From positions 1 through 5,011 of the forward strand of contig CANKTT010000108.1 of the NCBI GenBank assembly GCA_947486505.1: a DNA stretch of 5,011 nucleotides. Direction: 5' to 3'. The notes beneath the pieces were generated by a model that made no database searches, was not told the origin of the DNA, and saw nothing but the letters and a program-made list of their open reading frames with translations. Both the position numbers and the translations under genes were made by a program. Source of the stretch: Actinomycetota bacterium (GTDB taxonomy: Bacteria > Actinomycetota > Actinomycetes > S36-B12 > UBA5976). Below, in pieces: positions 1-5,011 of this stretch (the stretch's first letter is position 1; every line of letters starts with the position of its first letter).

Positions 1-21
1 ATCGGAGCGAAAGCAAAATAA
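1..21 (+). CDS. qcrC: 3' end of the gene upstream of qcrA, probably qcrC (diheme cytochrome c subunit)
   Basis: Frame 1 reads Ile-Gly-Ala-Lys-Ala-Lys followed by TAA at 19-21. The final A of the stop is the first base of the qcrA ATG (TAATG), a one-base overlap typical of a translationally coupled operon. In actinobacteria the gene before qcrA is normally qcrC, whose product ends in a membrane helix with a short basic tail, and this Lys-containing end fits. Only six codons are visible, so the identity rests on gene order and not on sequence similarity. Confidence 0.55.
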   Translation: MGAKAK

Positions 22-1064
22 TGAACGAATTAGAGCACCCAACCGGTGATCCATACGGCGCCAAAGATGGCAAAGATTTAATCAGCGGGATTGCGGTTTT
101 CCCGATGGAACCGCACGTTCCTCGTAAGGCTGACATAGATCCTAAAGCTGCAATTCGCGCTGAGCGCCAAGTTGCCACCATGTTTGGCTTGTCGTCTTTG
201 ATGATCATTCTGTTCATCGTTGCCTACATTAAAGTTCCAGCCGACCTACTGATCACGATTCCTGTTATCGGCACGCTAAATGCAAACCACCTTGCAATTG
301 GATTCACCTTCGGGATGGCAATCCTGCTAATTGGACTTGGTGCGATCCACTGGGCCAAGAAACTTATGCCAGATGAAGAAGTGGTTCAAGAACGCCATGC
401 ATTGACTTCAACAAATGAAGAACGTGCTGCTGTTCAGTCCAGCCTTCAGCGTGGCGCGGCAGAATCAGGCTTCAAGGAGCGCAAGATAATCCGTCGCTCA
501 CTACTGGGAGCACTTGCACTCTTCCCAGTTCCACTAATCGTGTTGTTACGCGATCTTGGACCTTTGCCAGGCACCAAGTTACGCGAAACTATTTGGGATA
601 AAGGCATTCACTTAGTAACAGATGCGACTTACAAAAAGATCAAAGCCTCGGACATTCCATTGGGTGGCCTTATTAATGCGGTCCCGGAAAACTTGATGGA
701 AATTGAGCACGAAGAGATGAACCTAAACCAGCGCGGTAAGGCTTCGATCATCATTGTTCGCATGGATCCGGCCGATATCGTTTCACAGCAAGGCGAAACC
801 TGGGATTATCAAGGAATCTTGGCTTTCTCGAAGATTTGCACGCACTTAGGGTGTCCAACATCACTGTACCAACAGCGCACTCACCACTTGCTGTGTCCGT
901 GTCACCAGTCTACGTTTGACTTATCAGACTCGGGCAATGTGGTTTTCGGACCAGCTGCACGTCGCATGCCACAACTTGCGATCACAGTTGATGCTGAGGG
1001 CTACTTAGTTGCCCAAAGTGGATTTAATGAACCAGTAGGACCTAGTTTCTGGGAGCGCGGATGA
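21..1064 (+). CDS. qcrA: Ubiquinol/menaquinol-cytochrome c reductase Rieske iron-sulfur subunit QcrA
   Basis: This is the 347-residue Rieske [2Fe-2S] subunit of the cytochrome bc1-type complex. It takes an electron from menaquinol at the QcrB Qp site and passes it to the diheme cytochrome QcrC on the outer face of the membrane. The cluster motifs are clear: CTHLGC at 273-278 and CPCHQS at 292-297. By family rules C273, H275, C292 and H295 bind the cluster and C278-C294 form the disulfide. Three hydrophobic segments lie at about 53-70, 87-110 and 160-177, the actinobacterial layout. RR at 158-159, just before the third segment (KIIRRSLLG), resembles a Tat signal, as known for Streptomyces Rieske proteins. 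The protein is shorter than the mycobacterial one. The ATG at 21 overlaps the previous stop. A GGAG at 4-7 is rather far away, so coupling probably helps initiation. The end overlaps qcrB by four bases. Confidence 0.96.
   Translation: MNELEHPTGDPYGAKDGKDLISGIAVFPMEPHVPRKADIDPKAAIRAERQVATMFGLSSLMIILFIVAYIKVPADLLITIPVIGTLNANHLAIGFTFGMAILLIGLGAIHWAKKLMPDEEVVQERHALTSTNEERAAVQSSLQRGAAESGFKERKIIRRSLLGALALFPVPLIVLLRDLGPLPGTKLRETIWDKGIHLVTDATYKKIKASDIPLGGLINAVPENLMEIEHEEMNLNQRGKASIIIVRMDPADIVSQQGETWDYQGILAFSKICTHLGCPTSLYQQRTHHLLCPCHQSTFDLSDSGNVVFGPAARRMPQLAITVDAEGYLVAQSGFNEPVGPSFWERG
1051..1055 (+). promoter_or_regulatory. Ribosome binding site of qcrB
   Basis: GGGAG lies five bases before the qcrB ATG at 1061 and inside the last codons of qcrA. 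It is a good Shine-Dalgarno match at normal spacing. It supports this ATG, which overlaps the qcrA TGA as ATGA, and suggests near-stoichiometric synthesis of the two subunits. Confidence 0.7.
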
Positions 1065-2743
1065 GCACAACCGAAGAATCAATACAGGCACCAGCCCACG
1101 CTGCGCCTAACTCCAAAGGTGGAGCGGTCGGTTACTACATCGACGATCGCCTAGCTTCGGCTAACTTCACCAAGCGCTTAGTCGACAAGGTATTCCCAGA
1201 CCACTGGTCATTCATGCTCGGTGAAGTTGCGCTTTACAGCTTCATCATCTTGTTACTTTCCGGTACTTACCTAACTCTTTTCTTCAATCCTTCTATGACC
1301 GAAGTTATCTACAACGGTTCCTATGTTCCACTCAAGGGCGTAAAGATGTCTGAGGCCTACTCCTCAACTCTGGCGATTTCCTTTGATGTTCGTGGTGGCC
1401 TTTTGATGCGTCAGATTCACCACTGGGCGGCTCTGTTCTTCACTGCAGCAGTATCTGTTCACTTACTTCGAGTTTTCTTCACAGGTGCTTTCCGCAAGCC
1501 ACGTGAAATCAACTGGGTAATTGGTACCTTGCTTTTGGTTCTCGCTCTACTTGAAGGTTTCTCTGGATATTCACTTCCAGATGACTTGCTATCTGGAACT
1601 GGTCTTCGAATAGCCCAAGGAATCATCCAGGCAATTCCACTTGTTGGTACTTATGTTGCCATGTTCTTATTCGGTGGCGAGTTCCCAGGAACCGACATCA
1701 TGCCAAGACTTTACTCAATCCACATTCTGTTGATTCCTGGAATTCTGTTGGCTTTGATCACTGTGCACCTGATCATGGTGTTCTACCAAAAGCACACCCA
1801 GTTCCCTGGACCAGGTCGCACTGAAAGCAACGTTGTTGGCTTCCGCTTGTTCCCGATCTACATGGCAAAAGCTGGTGGCTTCTTCTTCGTAGTGTTCGGT
1901 ATCACGGTTTTGATCTCTGCCCTAGTAACAATCAACCCAGTTTGGTTATACGGTCCTTACACTCCATCCCAGGTAACAGCCGGCTCACAGCCTGACTGGT
2001 ACATCGGCTGGCTTGATGGCGCAGTTCGATTGATGCCGAACTTGGAGTCAGTAATCTTTGGTTACACACTGAGCTGGAACATTCTGGTTCCTGCGCTTGT
2101 GATCCCAGGCATTATGTTCACTGCACTTGGCCTGTATCCATGGATTGAAGCCTGGGCAACTGGCGATAAGCGTGAGCACCACTTATTGGATCGTCCGCGC
2201 AATGCTCCAACCCGAACTGGTCTTGGTGTTATGTCGCTTACCTTCTACATGATCCTGGTTATCTCCGGTGGTAATGACATCATTGCCTCTGCATTTAACC
2301 TGTCGATTAACCAGATCACTTGGACATTTAGATTCTTGCTGTTCATACTTCCTCCCCTAGCGTTTGTGATCACCAAGCGAATCTGTCTAGGCCTACAACG
2401 CCGCGACAACGACAAGCTGCTTCACGGCTACGAGACTGGTCGAATCCTTCGTTTGCCAAATGGTGAGTTCATTGAAATTCACGAACCAATTGGTGAAGCC
2501 GAAAAGGCTAAGTTGCTAGCTAAGGCCGATGTAGTTCCTATGGAATTGCCGTCTGCAGTTGATGCCAATGGAGTTCGCAATCCAAAAGCTGCTAAGTCCA
2601 AGGCCCGAGCCAAGCTTTCCCAGTGGTTCTACTCTGATGTAATTCCAACTCCAACAGATGAGGAAATGCGGGCAGCAGCTGAGCATGCAGCCCATGAATT
2701 GCACGAAGCTGAATCTCACTTAAAGCAGATCACCAATCATTAG
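1061..2743 (+). CDS. qcrB: Menaquinol-cytochrome c reductase cytochrome b subunit QcrB
   Basis: This 560-residue membrane protein carries two b hemes and both quinone sites of the bc1-type complex. The first heme-ligand pair is H120 (in RQIHHWAA; H121 is the neighbour) and H134, 14 apart. The second pair is H221 and H236, 15 apart. PDWY at 311-314 stands where the Qp-site PEWY motif of mitochondrial cytochrome b lies and keeps an acidic residue. The N-terminal FPDHWSFMLGE at about 45-55 is very typical of actinobacterial QcrB. About eight membrane helices can be drawn, roughly at 52-75, 117-140, 151-170, 219-242, 270-292, 338-360, 388-405 and 421-440. A soluble, charged tail of about 120 residues follows; similar tails occur in actinobacterial QcrB. 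The stop is TAG at 2741, followed at once by a terminator, so qcrB is the last gene of its operon. Confidence 0.97.
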   Translation: MSTTEESIQAPAHAAPNSKGGAVGYYIDDRLASANFTKRLVDKVFPDHWSFMLGEVALYSFIILLLSGTYLTLFFNPSMTEVIYNGSYVPLKGVKMSEAYSSTLAISFDVRGGLLMRQIHHWAALFFTAAVSVHLLRVFFTGAFRKPREINWVIGTLLLVLALLEGFSGYSLPDDLLSGTGLRIAQGIIQAIPLVGTYVAMFLFGGEFPGTDIMPRLYSIHILLIPGILLALITVHLIMVFYQKHTQFPGPGRTESNVVGFRLFPIYMAKAGGFFFVVFGITVLISALVTINPVWLYGPYTPSQVTAGSQPDWYIGWLDGAVRLMPNLESVIFGYTLSWNILVPALVIPGIMFTALGLYPWIEAWATGDKREHHLLDRPRNAPTRTGLGVMSLTFYMILVISGGNDIIASAFNLSINQITWTFRFLLFILPPLAFVITKRICLGLQRRDNDKLLHGYETGRILRLPNGEFIEIHEPIGEAEKAKLLAKADVVPMELPSAVDANGVRNPKAAKSKARAKLSQWFYSDVIPTPTDEEMRAAAEHAAHELHEAESHLKQITNH

Positions 2744-2749
2744 TAACTA

Positions 2750-2787
2750 AAGAAAACCCCGCCTGATTTTCCAGGCGGGGTTTTCTT
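2750..2787. terminator. Bidirectional intrinsic terminator between qcrB and gatD
   Basis: A perfect 16-bp inverted repeat: arms 2750-2765 and 2772-2787, with a six-base loop ATTTTC at 2766-2771. The core CCCCGCCTG/CAGGCGGGG is flanked by A-rich sequence on the left and TTTTCTT on the right, so each strand reads as a GC-rich stem followed by a U-rich tract. It sits seven bases after the qcrB stop and 31 bases past the gatD stop on the other strand, and so can end both converging transcripts. The rest of this 75-bp gap (2788-2818) shows nothing further. Confidence 0.93.
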
Positions 2788-2818
2788 ATGGGAAAAATCC
2801 TTTAGTTGGGTGTTCCAA

Positions 2819-3523
2819 TCAGTTCCTAGCCAGGGTGGATCGGCGCTCGCTTGCAAAAGCCTCGGCAAATGGGTCTTCAAACGCTCTCAGCGGACCCACT
2901 GCGCACTGCAACACTGCGTCAGCCAACTCGGGGTTTCTAGCCAGAACTGGACCATGCATGTAACTGCCAAAAACATTGCCATGCCAAACACCTTCATACT
3001 TATCGAACCCATTGCCAATGCCGCTACGCACTAGTCCTAGCGGTGGCATCTCTTCTCCCAGCCGCGTCAGGCCTTGATGATTTTCAAAACCAGTAAGCAT
3101 TGGCAATCCGCCACGACTTGGTTGAATTACTAGCTCCCCTACACTTCGTCGCGACGAATCATAAACAGTGTGGGCGTCCACTAAGCCAAGGCCAGAAGTA
3201 ACTTGGCCACTAGAGTCCGGCAATGACTCTCCAATGATTTGAAAACCAGCACAAATAGCAAGCACGGTTGCGCCACCGGCCGCGGCATAATTCAGTCCAC
3301 CATCAAGCTTTAGCATTTCTAATGCTGCTGACTGTGGTCCGTCTTCCCCACCGCCTAGCAGGTAAATGTCACCTGACCTTGGAACTGGCATTCCTGGAGT
3401 CACTTCCACTAACTCAACTTCTAAACTACGGGCTTTTGCTCTATGAACCAGAATCTCGGCATTGCCTTGATCGCCGTAGGTACCAAGTAGATCGTGATAC
3501 AGACGCACAATAATGAGGCTCAT
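2819..3523 (-). CDS. gatD: Lipid II isoglutaminyl synthase, glutaminase subunit GatD
   Basis: This 234-residue class I (triad) glutamine amidotransferase of the CobB/CobQ-like type releases ammonia from glutamine and supplies it to MurT for amidation of D-Glu in lipid II. The nucleophile elbow is AICAGFQ with C91, and the catalytic His is H190 in SYMHGPVLARNP, matching C94 and H189 of Staphylococcus aureus GatD. R125 or R126 probably corresponds to the S. aureus glutamine-contacting arginine. The N-terminal YGDQGN (16-21) and LLGGGEDGPQ (55-64) are family hallmarks. The length is normal for the family. The ATG at 3523 overlaps the murT stop as ATGA and only a weak GGT-rich stretch lies upstream, so translation probably depends on coupling to murT, which fits a 1:1 complex. 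The protein is cytoplasmic. It ends in TGA shortly before the shared terminator. Confidence 0.95.
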   Translation of the reverse strand: MSLIIVRLYHDLLGTYGDQGNAEILVHRAKARSLEVELVEVTPGMPVPRSGDIYLLGGGEDGPQSAALEMLKLDGGLNYAAAGGATVLAICAGFQIIGESLPDSSGQVTSGLGLVDAHTVYDSSRRSVGELVIQPSRGGLPMLTGFENHQGLTRLGEEMPPLGLVRSGIGNGFDKYEGVWHGNVFGSYMHGPVLARNPELADAVLQCAVGPLRAFEDPFAEAFASERRSTLARN

Positions 3524-4713
3524 TGCGCACCAATCTTACCTTTAGAATTTCCCATTTCAGCAGCAAGTAGATCTTGGAATGCGGTGTAACTAACAATCGC
3601 CTGAATAGGTTGGTCGGAACAAACCGCAACGGCCTCTGCAAAACCTGAAGCAACTGATACATCAATTCCCTGCACGCTTAACCGATAAGCGATATCTAGT
3701 CGCCTCTCCCCAGTGCAAATTACTTTCCCACCAAGCAACTTGGAGTAGTCGATGTCCCAGAGCCAGGAAGTGTCGCGACCGTCTATCCCGCGGGCATTCA
3801 CAGAAAGCACAACTTGACCGGCGGTTATGTCTCCTAGCGCCTGCCTCCAGCTCTCTGGGTTCTTGGCTAAGTGGGTCGGTACTTTTCTGCCAGGGACTGA
3901 AAACTCATGAATTCGATCCGGAGACTTACCAATCAGTTCTTGCGCTTCGTCGGCCAGAATTTCTGCGCCCATCAATCTGGCTGCTTCAATGACTAGGACT
4001 GCGTTGCGTTGAGGTCCATTGAGGCGCTTGTCAGCTCGTACATCCGGCAACTGCGCTCCTAAGCCACATGGACATGAATAGTCCCCAGTTGACCAATCCA
4101 ATATGGCGGCGCAGTTAGGGCAGGTTGCCGCATCAGGATGTCTGCGGCCATTGAATGAAACCCGGATCACATGGCCAGCATTTGCAACCGCATACTCGAG
4201 AAACGGATCATCTCGATCTATCACGATAGTGACGTCATCCTGAGTGAATGTTTTGTGCCACAAGGTGGCAACTTTGCGAACTTCCCCTGTTCTATGTAGT
4301 TGGTCTCGGGAAAGATTTAGCAGGACTACGACCTTAGGCGAAAGCTTTTGGTACATCTCTGGCAGATACATTTCATCGCATTCGATAACTGCGAATCGAT
4401 TTCTAGGTTTCTGGGCTAACAAGGCTGCAATTCCAGCCGGCATGTTGGCACCAGACTCACTGGTGCTGACACCTTCACCTGCAAAATCCCGAAGTATCGT
4501 TGCCAAGTTCTTGGTGGAAGTGGTTTTTCCGTTAGTTCCGGAGACTAAAACTACGTCCCGGTTAGAACCAAGTTTTGTAATTGCTTTTGAGTCGAGCGCA
4601 AGAATTACTCGGCCACTTAACGTCTCACCGCGGCCGCGCCCAAAACTTACAGAAAGTTGACCTGCGAGCTTTCCAGCTAAACAAGCTGTAGCGAGTCTTA
4701 GGGAGCCAGCCAC
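3520..4713 (-). CDS. murT: Lipid II isoglutaminyl synthase, Mur ligase-like subunit MurT
   Basis: This 397-residue Mur ligase-family protein uses ATP to activate the D-Glu alpha-carboxyl of lipid II and accepts ammonia from GatD, giving D-isoglutamine. The P-loop GTNGKTT is at 59-65. ECDEMYLPE (111-119) and NLSRDQLHRTGEV (133-145) are central-domain motifs; relatives I recall usually have Asp where H140 stands. A Cys cluster inserted in the central domain has C198, C201, C214 and C216, like the zinc ribbon of S. aureus MurT but with C-X-C as the second half. The C-terminal DUF1727 domain covers about 275-385. DTSWLWDID (314-322) is a plausible source of the Asp that completes the GatD triad. 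The start is GTG at 4713: an in-frame stop (that of ctaF) lies seven codons upstream, no later start keeps the conserved N-terminus, and no clear Shine-Dalgarno is seen. It lies 18 nt after ctaF and overlaps gatD. Confidence 0.95.
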   Translation of the reverse strand: MAGSLRLATACLAGKLAGQLSVSFGRGRGETLSGRVILALDSKAITKLGSNRDVVLVSGTNGKTTSTKNLATILRDFAGEGVSTSESGANMPAGIAALLAQKPRNRFAVIECDEMYLPEMYQKLSPKVVVLLNLSRDQLHRTGEVRKVATLWHKTFTQDDVTIVIDRDDPFLEYAVANAGHVIRVSFNGRRHPDAATCPNCAAILDWSTGDYSCPCGLGAQLPDVRADKRLNGPQRNAVLVIEAARLMGAEILADEAQELIGKSPDRIHEFSVPGRKVPTHLAKNPESWRQALGDITAGQVVLSVNARGIDGRDTSWLWDIDYSKLLGGKVICTGERRLDIAYRLSVQGIDVSVASGFAEAVAVCSDQPIQAIVSYTAFQDLLAAEMGNSKGKIGAQ

Positions 4714-4731
4714 AATTAACGTTGCGTTGAA

Positions 4732-5011
4732 TTACTTTACGAATTGGCCACGGTAGTACTCGAAAACCAATCCATAAATAGCCATCATTAATGCAAATAG
4801 CCCAAGAACCATCATCCATCGTGCGAAGACAAAGCCCAACACAAAGATGAAGGTTGAAGCACCAATTGCAAACGGCCACCAAGAATGTGGTGAGAAGAAT
4901 CCGTAATCGGTATCAGCATCAGAGATCAATGCATATTCGTTATCTTCTGGAAGTGCACCAACTCGCTTTGATGTAAACAACACATAGAAGGCAATCAAGA
5001 AAGCTAGCCCG
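4732..5011 (-). CDS. ctaF: Cytochrome c oxidase subunit IV CtaF, actinobacterial type (5' end outside window)
   Basis: The C-terminal 92 residues of a small membrane subunit of the aa3-type cytochrome c oxidase. The key signature is FFSPHSWWP at visible residues 38-46, with FEYY (83-86) near the C-terminus; both are characteristic of actinobacterial CtaF. The first visible residues (about 1-12) are the end of one membrane helix, followed by an acidic loop (PEDNEYALISDADTD) and two more hydrophobic segments at about 46-63 and 66-82. The family has about 130-140 residues and four helices, so roughly 40-50 residues are missing beyond position 5011. The TTG at 4998 is an internal Leu codon: the frame stays open to the window edge and the upstream codons (Gly-Leu-Ala-Phe) continue the helix. 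It ends in TAA 18 nt before murT and is probably co-transcribed with it. Confidence 0.93.
   Translation of the reverse strand, partial: GLAFLIAFYVLFTSKRVGALPEDNEYALISDADTDYGFFSPHSWWPFAIGASTFIFVLGFVFARWMMVLGLFALMMAIYGLVFEYYRGQFVK

Noticed and set aside
2516..2719. 67-codon minus-strand frame opposite the qcrB tail
   Set aside because: It is antisense to the soluble tail of QcrB, has no domain or ribosome site, and is explained as a chance open frame.
2810..3034. 74-codon open frame on the plus strand after the terminator
   Set aside because: It lies almost wholly antisense to the gatD 3' end and its translation resembles no family. The gatD frame has catalytic residues and proper length.
4244..4660. 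138-codon open frame on the plus strand
   Set aside because: It is antisense to the conserved N-terminal half of murT, including the P-loop region, and its translation has no recognisable domain. It is a shadow of murT.
4625..4882. 85-codon minus-strand frame spanning the ctaF-murT junction
   Set aside because: It overlaps both genes in another frame. The CtaF and MurT readings are each supported by family motifs.
4996..4998. TTG as the start of a short 88-residue protein
   Set aside because: The frame is open to the window edge, the preceding codons continue a membrane helix, and CtaF is normally longer. This is an internal Leu codon.
1..5011. A novel defence, mobile or otherwise undescribed system
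   Set aside because: Every gene-sized stretch is explained by core respiratory or cell-wall genes with intact family motifs. No repeats, integrase, transposase or long non-coding region was seen.

Overview
The window comes from the chromosome of an actinobacterium (Actinomycetota). The evidence is a Rieske protein with three membrane helices and an RR motif before the third, a long QcrB with a soluble C-terminal tail, the actinobacterial CtaF signature FFSPHSWWP, and a murT-gatD pair. GC looks close to half by eye, low for classic soil actinobacteria. A planktonic lineage (Nanopelagicales/acI-like or a Luna-type Microbacteriaceae) is possible, but that is inference.

Plus strand, 1-2743: the end of a cytochrome bc1-type operon. 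The last codons of a gene that is probably qcrC overlap qcrA (Rieske iron-sulfur protein), which overlaps qcrB (cytochrome b). In actinobacteria these three make the menaquinol:cytochrome c oxidoreductase, which forms an obligate supercomplex with the aa3 oxidase. The operon ends at a strong symmetrical hairpin (2750-2787).

Minus strand, 5011-2819: the 3' part of ctaF (subunit IV of the aa3 oxidase, 5' end outside the window), then murT, then gatD, reading toward the same hairpin. MurT and GatD together form the lipid II isoglutaminyl synthase, which amidates the alpha-carboxyl of D-Glu in the peptidoglycan stem peptide. Only 18 nt separate ctaF from murT, and murT and gatD overlap by ATGA, so the three may share a transcript.

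The window therefore holds two parts of one respiratory supercomplex on opposite strands, with a cell-wall amidation pair between them. Coding density is very high: the only intergenic gaps are 75 nt (2744-2818, terminator) and 18 nt (4714-4731). No tRNA, rRNA, CRISPR, insertion sequence or phage feature was seen. All genes belong to known families and I see no undescribed system. The points worth a second look are the gene arrangement, the compact Cys cluster of MurT, and the ctaF-murT junction.
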